Source of the DNA: Candidatus Pelagibacter sp.
Lineage (GTDB): Bacteria > Pseudomonadota > Alphaproteobacteria > Pelagibacterales > Pelagibacteraceae
DNA length: 23,935 nt
Reading direction: 5' to 3'
Assembly (NCBI GenBank): GCA_028103285.1
Contig: JAOHNF010000011.1
Span: forward strand, 1-23,935
Below the pieces are notes generated by a model. It made no database searches and had not been told where the DNA came from. It saw nothing but the letters and a program-made list of their open reading frames with translations. Below, one piece after another: positions 17,052 to 23,935 of this stretch. The position numbers and the translations under genes are program-made. Each line of letters begins with the position of its first letter. Within the stretch, counting starts at the first letter, position 1.

Positions 17052-17157
17052 AAAAAGAAATAAAATTGCGATCGATTTGTTTTCTAGAAAATATCGAAAA
17101 AGAGTTGTTAGACCAAAAAAAGGTAAAGGCAGTTTTAAGAGAAAAAAACTTAATTAA
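17041..17157 (+). CDS. arfA: ArfA-like alternative ribosome-rescue factor, small ORF without ATG
   Basis: The reading frame open from 17026 to the TAA at 17155-17157 encodes, near its end, DLFSRKYRKRVVRPKKGKGS followed by FKRKKLN. This lines up with the conserved part of E. coli ArfA (LFRQRVEKNKKGKGSYMRK), the factor that recruits RF2 to ribosomes stalled on stop-less mRNA. No ATG, GTG or suitably placed TTG exists in the frame. Best guess is an ATT start at 17041, five bases after AAGGA (17031-17035), giving 38 residues. Alternatives are ATC 17044, ATT 17065, or a +1 shift from the upstream regulator at CTT-TAA. The ORF fills the gap between two genes and overlaps the convergent kinase by eight bases. 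The E. coli hydrophobic C-terminus is absent. Confidence 0.72.
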   Translation: MIFKKRNKIAIDLFSRKYRKRVVRPKKGKGSFKRKKLN

Positions 17158-18079
17158 ATCTAGCTCCAATTTGTTGGATTATTTTAGAAGCCATTATAGT
17201 ACCTTTTTCTAAACTTTCACGAACTGTTATTTTATTAATATAACCATGCAAAAAACCAGCCGCAAATAAATCTCCTGCTCCAGTTAAATCCACAATCTTA
17301 AGATTTTTTTTGCTTTCACATTCAAACACTTCATTTTGACTAATAGCGATACTGCCTTTGTCCGATCTTGTTATGACTAAGGTTTTGTTTAACTTTTTTC
17401 CAAAAGATATGACATCATTAAAAGATTTAGCATCAATAAGTTCAACTATTTCTTGTTCATTCGCAAAAGTTATATCCAATTTATTCTGAACCAATTCTAA
17501 AAAATTCTTCTTGTGACGTTCAACACAAAATTTATCTGATAATGACATTGCTGTTTTGTTAGAATTTAGAATAGCTTCATTAAAAGCCTCTTTCGGCTCT
17601 CCTTCATCCCAAAGATATCCTTCAAGAAATGTTATTTCACTATTTTTAACAGCCTGAATGTTAATATCGGATTTATTTATTTTTCCTGCTGTACCAAGAA
17701 ATGTGCACATGGTTCTTTCAGAATCTGGTGTGATAAGTATAAGACAAGTACCAGTAGGAATATTCTCTTTTTTTTTTGAATAAATATATTTTACATTTTC
17801 CTTCTTTAACCCTTGTTCATATTTTTGACCTAAATCGTCATCATTTACTTTTCCAATAAATCCTACTTTACATCCTAGTTGAGACAAACCAACAATTGAG
17901 TTTGCTACAGATCCACCCGAAACTGTTTCTTCGATATTAAGATTACTTAGTAGGTTTTTAAATTCTGTTTCATTTATTAATTTCATATTACTTTTTGTTA
18001 AATTATTTTTTGTTAAAAATTCATCATCTACCTTACAGATGACATCAACAATGGCGTTACCTAAACCTATAATATTCAT
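17150..18079 (-). CDS. PfkB-family sugar/nucleoside kinase, probably adenosine kinase
   Basis: A 309-residue ribokinase-superfamily enzyme that moves phosphate from ATP to a sugar hydroxyl. MNIIGLGNAIVDVICKVDD and ETVSGGSVANSIVGLSQLG (about 52-70) are the substrate-binding N-terminal motifs. IPTGTCLILITPDSERTMCTFLGTAG matches the lid and strand region of the alphaproteobacterial adenosine kinase group. The catalytic signature is DLTGAGDLFAAGFLHG, with the anion hole GAGD at 267-270 and base Asp270. Family members accept adenosine, ribose, fructose or other sugars, so the substrate is a similarity-based guess. It is the last gene of the dnaK-side minus-strand run, starting three bases after nth. 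Confidence 0.87.
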   Translation of the reverse strand: MNIIGLGNAIVDVICKVDDEFLTKNNLTKSNMKLINETEFKNLLSNLNIEETVSGGSVANSIVGLSQLGCKVGFIGKVNDDDLGQKYEQGLKKENVKYIYSKKKENIPTGTCLILITPDSERTMCTFLGTAGKINKSDINIQAVKNSEITFLEGYLWDEGEPKEAFNEAILNSNKTAMSLSDKFCVERHKKNFLELVQNKLDITFANEQEIVELIDAKSFNDVISFGKKLNKTLVITRSDKGSIAISQNEVFECESKKNLKIVDLTGAGDLFAAGFLHGYINKITVRESLEKGTIMASKIIQQIGARFN

Positions 18080-18082
18080 TAA

Positions 18083-18736
18083 TTAAGCTTTCTTTGTTTC
18101 AATTGATTTTTTTCTATTTGGATAACAGCTTTTACAAATTTTACAAGTAATTCCGTAACACTCTCTAGCTTTACAATATTCTCTGCCATACCAAATAATT
18201 TGTAGATGCAATTTATTCCAATATTTTTTAGGAAAAAAGTATTTTAAATCTTTTTCAGTTTGAATAACATTTTTACCATTAGTTAATCCCCACCTTTGAG
18301 CTAATCTATGAATGTGAGTATCTACTGGGAAAGCTGGGTAGCCAAAAGCTTGAGACATTACAACACTTGCAGTTTTATGCCCTACACCTGGTAGCCCTTC
18401 AAGTTCTTCATATGTTTTAGGAACTTTGCTTTTGTATTCCTTAACTAAAATTTTTGACAGATTATAAATGCTTTTAGCTTTCACTCTAAATATACCTATC
18501 TTGCTTATTAATTTTTCAATTTTTCTTCTACCTAATTTTACAAAGTGTTTTGGTTGATTATATTTTGGATAAATACTTTTAGTAACATTATTAACATTAA
18601 CATCTGTGCATTGAGCAGAAAGCAATACAGATACCAATAGTGTAAAAGTATTTTTGTAATTTAAAGGAATGGGTACTTTAGGATATATCTTGTTTAATAT
18701 CCTTAAGATGATTTTAGATTTTTCTTTACTGTTCAC
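18083..18736 (-). CDS. nth: Endonuclease III (DNA glycosylase/AP lyase)
   Basis: A 217-residue base-excision enzyme removing oxidised pyrimidines. FTLLVSVLLSAQCTDVNVNN opens the helical domain. The helix-hairpin-helix is LEGLPGVGHKTASVV with catalytic Lys121, and PVDTHIHR holds catalytic Asp139. The iron-sulfur region differs from E. coli: cysteines lie at 188, 193, 198, 201 and 204 (C-X4-C-X4-C-X2-C-X2-C) instead of C-X6-C-X2-C-X5-C. A cluster is still likely but with another ligand set. The start is GTG at 18736, overlapping the dapB stop (GTGA); the 5' end matches family N-termini. Confidence 0.95.
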   Translation of the reverse strand: MNSKEKSKIILRILNKIYPKVPIPLNYKNTFTLLVSVLLSAQCTDVNVNNVTKSIYPKYNQPKHFVKLGRRKIEKLISKIGIFRVKAKSIYNLSKILVKEYKSKVPKTYEELEGLPGVGHKTASVVMSQAFGYPAFPVDTHIHRLAQRWGLTNGKNVIQTEKDLKYFFPKKYWNKLHLQIIWYGREYCKARECYGITCKICKSCYPNRKKSIETKKA

Positions 18737-19509
18737 TTAAAGTTTAAAAGATCACGCATTGTATAAAGACCAGGTTTTTTTGTCATAAGCCACATAGCGG
18801 CTGTCAAAGCACCTTCTGAATAAAGAGCTCTATCAAAAGACTCGTGATTAAGCTTAATAACTTCTTTTCCACTTGAAAATTTTACCTCATGTTCACCAAT
18901 AACGTCTCTTTTTCGAATAGAGTTAAAATTAATTTTTTGAGAATAGGGAAAAGATTTTTTATTTAAGTATTTTTTTCCAATTAAATTATAAAGATTTTTA
19001 TTTCTCCCATCTGCTATTCCTTTAGCTAACATTAAAGCAGTTCCAGAGGGATAGTCTATTTTATTTTTGTGATGAACCTCGTATACTTTACTGAGAAAAT
19101 TATTACCGAGAGATTTAGATGCAATTTCTGTCAAATACATTAGTAGGTTTACACCGAGACTCATATTACCAGCTTTTAAAATTGGAATTTTTCTCGAAAA
19201 TTTTTTAATTAAATTTTCATCTTTTTTTGAAAACCCTGTCGTTCCAATTACCACTTTTTTTTTAAGCTTGACCGCAAATTTCAAAATTTCGAGGGTACAT
19301 TTTGGAATTGTAAAATCAATAATTACATTAGTATTTTTAAACGAGCCAATATTATTTAGGCCAGGTTTAATACCTGCAATTTTTTTATTAATTATCTTAT
19401 TTTCTGTTAACGAAACTAATTTGAAATTTTTACTATTTTTTGATGACTTTATGAGTTGTTGACCCATTCTACCCATGCAGCCTGTAATAGATAAATTTAT
19501 TTTTTTCAT
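18733..19509 (-). CDS. dapB: 4-hydroxy-tetrahydrodipicolinate reductase DapB
   Basis: From the ATG at 19509 the enzyme has 258 residues, close to other DapB proteins. It makes tetrahydrodipicolinate with NAD(P)H in the lysine/diaminopimelate pathway. LSITGCMGRMGQQLI is the nucleotide-binding loop (GxxGRMG at 10-16). VIDFTIPKC and VVIGTTGF follow. YEVHHKNKIDYPSGTALMLAKGI carries the catalytic histidine pair, the lysine and the substrate-binding SGTA. IRKRDVIGEHEVKFSSGKEVIKLNHESFDRALYSEGALTAA is the C-terminal block. A longer frame to 19560 only overlaps the preceding small gene; the TAATG junction with that gene fixes the shorter start. Confidence 0.96.
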   Translation of the reverse strand: MKKINLSITGCMGRMGQQLIKSSKNSKNFKLVSLTENKIINKKIAGIKPGLNNIGSFKNTNVIIDFTIPKCTLEILKFAVKLKKKVVIGTTGFSKKDENLIKKFSRKIPILKAGNMSLGVNLLMYLTEIASKSLGNNFLSKVYEVHHKNKIDYPSGTALMLAKGIADGRNKNLYNLIGKKYLNKKSFPYSQKINFNSIRKRDVIGEHEVKFSSGKEVIKLNHESFDRALYSEGALTAAMWLMTKKPGLYTMRDLLNFK

Positions 19510-19676
19510 TATTTTATGAAATAAATTATTACAATAATAACTAATGTAATTATAGCCCAAATAGATAAATTTCTTAAAAATTCTTTTAGTTTATTATTTT
19601 TAGATAAAAAACTAGGTAAGATTAAAACCATGACTACAATTAAAAAAATTGAAGACATTATTTGATCAGTTTGCAT
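19509..19676 (-). CDS. Small two-helix membrane protein, unknown function
   Basis: The frame from ATG 19676 to TAA 19509 encodes 55 residues. It begins MQTDQIMSSIFLIVVMVLIL, a first hydrophobic helix (about 7-24), has a basic loop (SKNNKLKEFLRN), and ends with a second helix IWAIITLVIIVIIYFI (39-54). It starts five bases after the dnaJ stop, and its stop overlaps the dapB ATG by one base (TAATG), so it sits neatly in the operon. The helix-loop-helix outline, with the RNLxIWA sequence, resembles the membrane anchor in front of some alphaproteobacterial retropepsin-like proteins, but no protease domain is present. I do not recognise a family and assign no function. Confidence 0.75.
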   Translation of the reverse strand: MQTDQIMSSIFLIVVMVLILPSFLSKNNKLKEFLRNLSIWAIITLVIIVIIYFIK

Positions 19677-19681
19677 TTAAA

Positions 19682-20803
19682 TTAGGAATTTTTCCAAAAT
19701 TTCTTTGCTTTTTCAAAAAAGCTTTTAATGATTGGATCGGGCTTATTACTTTCGATTTCATTAAATTCCTCTAATATTTCTTTTTGTCTTTTTGAGAGAG
19801 ATGCAGGCACTTGAGTTATAATTCTAATATATAAATCTCCAAGAACACTTCTTCTTAAAATAGGCATACCTTTTCCTTTTAATCTAAATTGTTTACCATG
19901 TTGTGTTCCTGGCGGTATTTTAATTTTTGACTTTCCACCATCAATTGAAGGAACTTCAACAGAAGTTCCAAGTGCAGCATCTGTAAATGAAATGGGTAAT
20001 TCGTAATATAGATTTTCCTCTGACCTTTTAAAAATTTCATGATTATCAATTGAAATAAATAAATAAAGATCCCCACTAGAGCCACCTTTGGACCCTGCCT
20101 CCCCTTTCCCTGAAACTCTTATTCTTGTTCCGTCATCAACACCTTTTGGAATTTTAACTGTTACGTTCTCATTAGCTTGTACTTTACCATTACCACTACA
20201 GGTATTACATGGTTTACCGATCATTTCACCATGCCCACTACATTGAGGACATGTTTGCTGAACTGTAAAAAAGCCTTGGTTAGTTCTAACTTTTCCTCTT
20301 CCAGAACAGTAATCACATTTAACCGGTTTGGAACCTTTTGCTGCACCACTTCCAGAACAAGATGAACATGATTTATAAGTTGTGTATTTAACATTTTTTT
20401 CAACACCCTTAAAAGCATCCTCTAGACTAATGCTAACATCATATCTCAAATCATTTCCACGATCGCTTGATCTTCTTGAGGAAGAACCTCCATTAAAGTC
20501 ACCAAAAAAATCTTCAAAAATATCTGAAAAAGATGAAGTATCAAAACCTCCAAAACCTTGACCGCCTCCTCCACTTCCCTCAAATGCAGCATGACCAAAC
20601 TGATCATAATTTGCTTTTCTCTTCTCATCCGAAAGAATATGGTAAGCTTCACTAGCTTCTTTAAATTTTTCCTCAGATGCCTTGTCACCTTTAGTTTTAT
20701 CTGGATGGAATTTTAGAGCGAGTTTTCGGTAAGCTTTTTTTATTTCATCTTTAGATGCTGATTTAGTAACACCTAAGACATCATAACAATCTCTTTTAGC
20801 CAC
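19682..20803 (-). CDS. dnaJ: Chaperone DnaJ
   Basis: A 373-residue full-length (type I) J-protein that delivers clients to DnaK and stimulates its ATPase. The J domain has HPD at 33-35. The Gly/Phe-rich linker covers about 71-110. Four CxxCxGxG zinc motifs occupy about 146-207 ([32 protein letters not shown]). The two beta-barrel client domains and the dimer tail follow. The start codon is GTG at 20803, preceded by a strong AAGGAG (minus strand, 20811-20816) seven bases upstream. It lies 23 bases after dnaK, so the two are cotranscribed. Confidence 0.98.
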   Translation of the reverse strand: MAKRDCYDVLGVTKSASKDEIKKAYRKLALKFHPDKTKGDKASEEKFKEASEAYHILSDEKRKANYDQFGHAAFEGSGGGGQGFGGFDTSSFSDIFEDFFGDFNGGSSSRRSSDRGNDLRYDVSISLEDAFKGVEKNVKYTTYKSCSSCSGSGAAKGSKPVKCDYCSGRGKVRTNQGFFTVQQTCPQCSGHGEMIGKPCNTCSGNGKVQANENVTVKIPKGVDDGTRIRVSGKGEAGSKGGSSGDLYLFISIDNHEIFKRSEENLYYELPISFTDAALGTSVEVPSIDGGKSKIKIPPGTQHGKQFRLKGKGMPILRRSVLGDLYIRIITQVPASLSKRQKEILEEFNEIESNKPDPIIKSFFEKAKKFWKNS

Positions 20804-20826
20804 AGGACGTCTCCTTAGTTATTTTC

Positions 20827-22761
20827 TTAGGCGCTTTTTTCTTTATCTTCTTCTTTTTCTTTTTCTTTTACATCTTCAAAATCTGCATCAACGACATTTT
20901 CTTTATCATTAGGACTCGACTCTTTTGTTTCTCCTGCCTTATTATCATCAGGTTTTTGCTGGCTCTTATACACGGCCTCACCTAATTTCATAGAAACTTG
21001 AATTAAATTTTGTGTTTTCTTTTTAATATCGTCATTGTCAGTTCCCTCTAAAGATTTTTTGAGATCTACAATGCCATCTTCAATAGCCTTCTTCTCTTCA
21101 GCTGAAATTTTTTCTCCATGTTCTTTTAAACTTTTTTCTGTAGAAAAAATTAAACTATCCGCCTGATTTCTTGCATCTACGGACTCTCTTTTCTTTTTAT
21201 CAGCCTCTTTGTTGGCTTCAGCTTCTTTTACCATTTTCTGAATCTCTTCTTCAGATAGTCCACCAGAAGCTTGAATTTGAATTTTCTGCTCTTTTCCCGT
21301 CCCTTTATCTTTTGCAGATACATTTACAATTCCGTTAGCATCTATATCAAAAGTTACTTCAATTTGGGGAGTACCTCTTGGTGCGGGAGGTAAACCTACA
21401 AGTTCAAAGTTACCTAAAATTTTGTTATCTGAAGCCATCTCTCTTTCACCTTGAAGAACTCTGATTGACACAGCGGGTTGATTGTCTTCAGCTGTTGAAA
21501 AAACTTGACTTTTTTTAGTTGGAATTGTTGTATTTTTTTCAATTAATTTCGTTGATACTCCTCCTAAAGTTTCAATACCAAGCGATAATGGAGTTACGTC
21601 TAATAATAATACATCTTTAACATCACCTTGAAGTACTCCTGCTTGAATAGCCGCGCCCATAGCAACTACTTCGTCGGGATTAACACTCTTGTTGGGTTCT
21701 TTGCCAAAGAAAGTTTTTACAGTTTCTATAATCTTAGGCATCCTAGTCATACCACCTACTAAAACTACTTCATTAATTTCTGCAGCTGAAAAACCGGAAT
21801 CTTTTAATGCTGTCTTACATGGCTGTAACGTTCTCTCCACAAGATTTGCTACTAAAGCTTCTAATTTAGCTCTAGTAAATTTTAGATTAACATGTTTTGG
21901 TCCACTTTTATCTGCAGTTATGAAAGGAAGATTTATTTCAGTTTGAGTTGCAGAGGATAATTCTATTTTAGCTTTTTCAGCTGCTTCCTTTAATCTTTGA
22001 AGAGCTAATTTATCATTTCTTAAATCTATTCCATTATCTTTTTTAAATTCATCTATTAGATAATTTACAATTGCATCATCGAAATCTTCACCCCCTAAAA
22101 GTGTATCACCATTTGTAGATTTAACCTCGAATACCCCATCACCGATTTCAAGAATTGAAACGTCAAATGTTCCACCTCCCAAATCATAAACAGCTATTTT
22201 TTGACCATTTTTTTTATCAAGACCATAGGCAAGCGCTGCTGCCGTAGGTTCATTGATAATTCTTAAAACCTCTAGTCCAGCAATTTTCCCAGCATCTTTA
22301 GTTGCTTGTCTCTGAGCATCATTAAAATAAGCTGGCACAGTTATTACTGCTTTAGTGACTGGTTGCCCTAAATATTTTTCTGCTGTCTCTCTCATTTTTT
22401 GTAAAATAAAAGCAGAAATTTGCGATGGAGAAAATTTTTTTCCTTTCCCTTCAACCCATGCTTCACCATTATCAGACTTAATAATCTTAAAAGGAACTTT
22501 TCCAATATCTTTTTTAACAGTTTCATCTTCAAAAGATCTACCAATTAATCTTTTGGCAGCAAAGATCGTGTCCTGCGCATTAGTTACTGCTTGTCTTTTT
22601 GCTGGTTGTCCAATTAATTTTTCTTCGTTCTCCAAAAAAGCCACTACAGAAGGTGTTGTTCTAGTGCCTTCACTATTTTCTAATACTTTTGCTTGTGCTC
22701 CATCCATGATAGCTACACAAGAATTTGTTGTTCCTAAATCTATTCCTATTACTTTACTCAT
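20827..22761 (-). CDS. dnaK: Chaperone DnaK (Hsp70)
   Basis: A 644-residue Hsp70. The ATPase domain begins [21 protein letters not shown] and contains [54 protein letters not shown] and the adenosine-binding [12 protein letters not shown]. The linker is [18 protein letters not shown]. The substrate domain and lid follow, ending in a charged tail ([11 protein letters not shown]). Everything expected is present. AAGGA (forward 22771-22775 as TCCTT) is the ribosome binding site. Transcription probably starts at the sigma-32 promoter between grpE and dnaK as well as by read-through from grpE. Confidence 0.99.
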   Translation of the reverse strand: MSKVIGIDLGTTNSCVAIMDGAQAKVLENSEGTRTTPSVVAFLENEEKLIGQPAKRQAVTNAQDTIFAAKRLIGRSFEDETVKKDIGKVPFKIIKSDNGEAWVEGKGKKFSPSQISAFILQKMRETAEKYLGQPVTKAVITVPAYFNDAQRQATKDAGKIAGLEVLRIINEPTAAALAYGLDKKNGQKIAVYDLGGGTFDVSILEIGDGVFEVKSTNGDTLLGGEDFDDAIVNYLIDEFKKDNGIDLRNDKLALQRLKEAAEKAKIELSSATQTEINLPFITADKSGPKHVNLKFTRAKLEALVANLVERTLQPCKTALKDSGFSAAEINEVVLVGGMTRMPKIIETVKTFFGKEPNKSVNPDEVVAMGAAIQAGVLQGDVKDVLLLDVTPLSLGIETLGGVSTKLIEKNTTIPTKKSQVFSTAEDNQPAVSIRVLQGEREMASDNKILGNFELVGLPPAPRGTPQIEVTFDIDANGIVNVSAKDKGTGKEQKIQIQASGGLSEEEIQKMVKEAEANKEADKKKRESVDARNQADSLIFSTEKSLKEHGEKISAEEKKAIEDGIVDLKKSLEGTDNDDIKKKTQNLIQVSMKLGEAVYKSQQKPDDNKAGETKESSPNDKENVVDADFEDVKEKEKEEDKEKSA

Positions 22762-22789
22762 TAAATATTATCCTTCTGTTTGAGACTTT

Positions 22790-22818
22790 TATATGGGGGT
22801 TTTTTTTTGATCTACAAG
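22790..22818 (-). promoter_or_regulatory. Sigma-32 (RpoH) heat-shock promoter of dnaK
   Basis: On the minus strand CTTGTAG (-35, forward 22812-22818) is followed by a 13-base spacer containing nine A and then CCCCATATA (-10, forward 22790-22798). This matches the RpoH consensus CTTGAAA-N(11-16)-CCCCATNT at CTTG and at the whole -10. Its end is about 28 bases from the dnaK ATG. The -35 begins one base after the grpE stop codon. Confidence 0.92.
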
Positions 22819-22819
22819 G

Positions 22820-23449
22820 TTATTTTTCTTCTTTTTTATCACTATTTTCCTTATTTTTTTTAGAAACACCTACTAATGCGGGTCTTAAAAGTCTTTCACC
22901 CAGCATGTAGCCAGCTTGTATTTCCTGTAGAATCGTTCCTGGCTCTGCTCCATCGTCTTCAATTTCAGACATAGCCTGATGAAAATTTGGGTCAAATTTT
23001 ATATTTTTAGTCGTAATTTTTTTGATATTATTTTTCTCAAATATTGAAACTAAATCCTTTTCAATAATAGTAATATTTTCAATAAATTTATCTAAATCTT
23101 CGTTATCTTTTAGTTTTTCATCATTTTTAATAGCAAATTTGGCTCTTTGAAGGTTATCAAGGATAGATAAACTTTCTTTAGCAAAATTAAATGATCCAAA
23201 TTCGAAAGCATCTCTTACTTCCTTTTCAAATCGTCTTCTTTGATTTTCTATTTCTGCAAGTGATCTAAGTTGTTTTTCCTCTACTTCTTTAAGTTTCTCT
23301 TCTGCACTTTTCTCTTTTTCTTCTTTTTTAAAAGAATCAATTTTTTCCTCAACTTCTTTAAGTTTTTCTTCTACAATTTCCCCTTTTTCTTCTTGCTTAG
23401 AAGAAGTGATTTTTTCCTCATCTTTCATTTTTTTATAATTTTCAACCAT
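22820..23449 (-). CDS. grpE: Nucleotide exchange factor GrpE
   Basis: A 209-residue protein that releases ADP from DnaK. The first about 60 residues are almost entirely Glu, Lys and Ser and contain two tandem 23-residue repeats. The coiled-coil dimer stalk follows: LAEIENQRRRFEKEVRDAFEFGSFNFAKESL. The C-terminal beta domain has the family block FDPNFHQAMSEIEDDGAEPGTILQEIQAGYMLGERLLRPALVGVSK, then a charged tail. The start at 23449 (MVENYKK) is the longest possible; ATG eight codons later is an alternative. It is divergent from rdgB across 44 bases and is followed by the dnaK promoter. Confidence 0.96.
   Translation of the reverse strand: MVENYKKMKDEEKITSSKQEEKGEIVEEKLKEVEEKIDSFKKEEKEKSAEEKLKEVEEKQLRSLAEIENQRRRFEKEVRDAFEFGSFNFAKESLSILDNLQRAKFAIKNDEKLKDNEDLDKFIENITIIEKDLVSIFEKNNIKKITTKNIKFDPNFHQAMSEIEDDGAEPGTILQEIQAGYMLGERLLRPALVGVSKKNKENSDKKEEK
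23282..23419 (-). repeat. Tandem 69-base in-frame duplication within grpE
   Basis: Two adjacent 69-base units (23351-23419 and 23282-23350) encode GrpE residues 11-33 and 34-56. Both begin EEKI, contain EEK-x-x-x-x-EEKLKEV, and are about 80% identical in DNA by eye. The pair lies in the disordered tail before the dimer stalk. Confidence 0.85.
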
Positions 23450-23493
23450 TCGAGATGATATATAGTAAGAGATAGTAAAATTACTAGGTTGAA
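23450..23493. promoter_or_regulatory. Divergent grpE / rdgB promoter region
   Basis: This 44-base gap lies between two head-to-head starts. TATAGT (plus, 23461-23466) and TACTAT (minus, 23462-23467) overlap and could be -10 elements for rdgB and grpE respectively. No good -35 is seen for either, and no CCCCAT-type sigma-32 element occurs here. Confidence 0.35.
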
Positions 23494-23935
23494 ATGAAAA
23501 AAATTTTAATTGGAACTCACAATCAAGGTAAATTTAAGGAAATTGCTTACTTAATTTCAAAAAAATATAGAAAAGTGTCTCCATTAAGTTTAAAAATTAA
23601 AAGCCCAAAGGAAACAGGAAAAACATTTTCTTCTAATTCAAAGCTTAAAGTAAATTTTTTTTCTAAATTTGTAAATTATCCAGTTATTTCTGATGACTCA
23701 GGTTTATGTATAAGTGCTTTAAACAATAAGCCTGGAATTTATTCGGCAAGACTGGCAAAAAAATACGGTGGTTTTTTTGAAGCTATGAAAATAATTTTAA
23801 AAAAACTAGAAAAGAAGAAAAATAGAGCCGCAACTTTTGTTTGTAGCCTTTCGTATAAAAATGAAAAAAATAAAGTAACTTCTGTTGAAGGAAAAATATA
23901 TGGAAAAATATCTACAAAAATTTTAGGAAAAAAAG
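23494..23935 (+). CDS. rdgB: Non-canonical purine NTP pyrophosphatase RdgB/HAM1 (5' part)
   Basis: 147 codons are present before the right edge, without a stop. The protein begins MKKILIGTHNQGKFKEIAYL, the nucleotide-binding start of the ITPA/HAM1 family (usually T-x-N-x-GK-x-x-E). FSSNSKLKVNFFSKF and the hallmark VISDDSGLCISALNNKPGIYSARLA follow, including the catalytic/metal-binding DDSG. AATFVCSLSY and SVEGKIYGKI are later blocks. The enzyme hydrolyses dITP, ITP and XTP to the monophosphates and keeps deaminated purines out of DNA. The ATG at 23494 is the natural start. The C-terminal GFGYDP-type motif lies beyond the window. Confidence 0.94.
   Translation, partial: MKKILIGTHNQGKFKEIAYLISKKYRKVSPLSLKIKSPKETGKTFSSNSKLKVNFFSKFVNYPVISDDSGLCISALNNKPGIYSARLAKKYGGFFEAMKIILKKLEKKKNRAATFVCSLSYKNEKNKVTSVEGKIYGKISTKILGKK

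Noticed and set aside
22355..22783. A 142-codon open frame antisense to dnaK
   Set aside because: It lies wholly opposite the conserved DnaK ATPase domain, has low-complexity hydrophobic content and no recognisable motif; such shadows are expected opposite conserved genes.
1..23935. Replication origin, tRNA or mobile element
   Set aside because: No DnaA-box cluster, cloverleaf, transposase or terminal repeats were seen, although the parABS cluster suggests that an origin may be near on the chromosome.

Overview
This window looks like chromosomal DNA from a streamlined, AT-rich alphaproteobacterium, most probably the SAR11 clade (Pelagibacterales). The grounds are low G+C, lysine- and isoleucine-rich proteins, spacers of 0-60 bases, many TAATG, ATGA and GTGA start/stop overlaps, and alphaproteobacterial gene sets: a DUF3576 lipoprotein beside leuS, a small 16-strand-type porin, and a parAB/mnmEG/rsmG cluster. 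No tRNA, rRNA, CRISPR array, insertion sequence or phage gene is visible. The species assignment is inference from gene content and style only.

Layout. (1) 1-2310, minus strand: ftsK, then the start of a lolA-like gene that runs off the left edge. (2) 2369-8972, plus strand: a UbiH-type flavin monooxygenase, mnmE, mnmG, rsmG, parA and parB, nearly all touching. This combines tRNA wobble-uridine modification, 16S rRNA methylation and chromosome segregation. Two parS-like palindromes lie inside rsmG, so the whole ParABS system is present. (3) 8962-13458, minus strand: DUF3576 lipoprotein, leuS, lptE, holA. (4) 13659-14699, plus strand: a highly expressed-looking porin, closed by a strong hairpin terminator that also encodes the end of the next, convergent gene. 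(5) 14717-17157: tightly packed small genes on both strands (ThiE-like protein, YggS-type PLP protein, YkuD-type L,D-transpeptidase, a winged-helix regulator with a degenerate receiver domain, and a tiny ArfA-like ribosome-rescue ORF without an ATG). (6) 17150-23449, minus strand: grpE, dnaK, dnaJ, a 55-residue membrane protein, dapB, nth and a PfkB-family kinase. A textbook sigma-32 promoter stands in front of dnaK. (7) 23494 to the right edge, plus strand: start of rdgB.

The most interesting points are the hidden ArfA-like gene filling the 98-base gap at 17052-17149 and needing either a non-AUG start or a +1 frameshift at CUU-UAA; the two intragenic parS sites; the sigma-32 promoter that probably places dapB, nth and a nucleoside kinase under heat-shock control; the terminator used as coding sequence; and two divergent gene pairs whose start codons abut or overlap.
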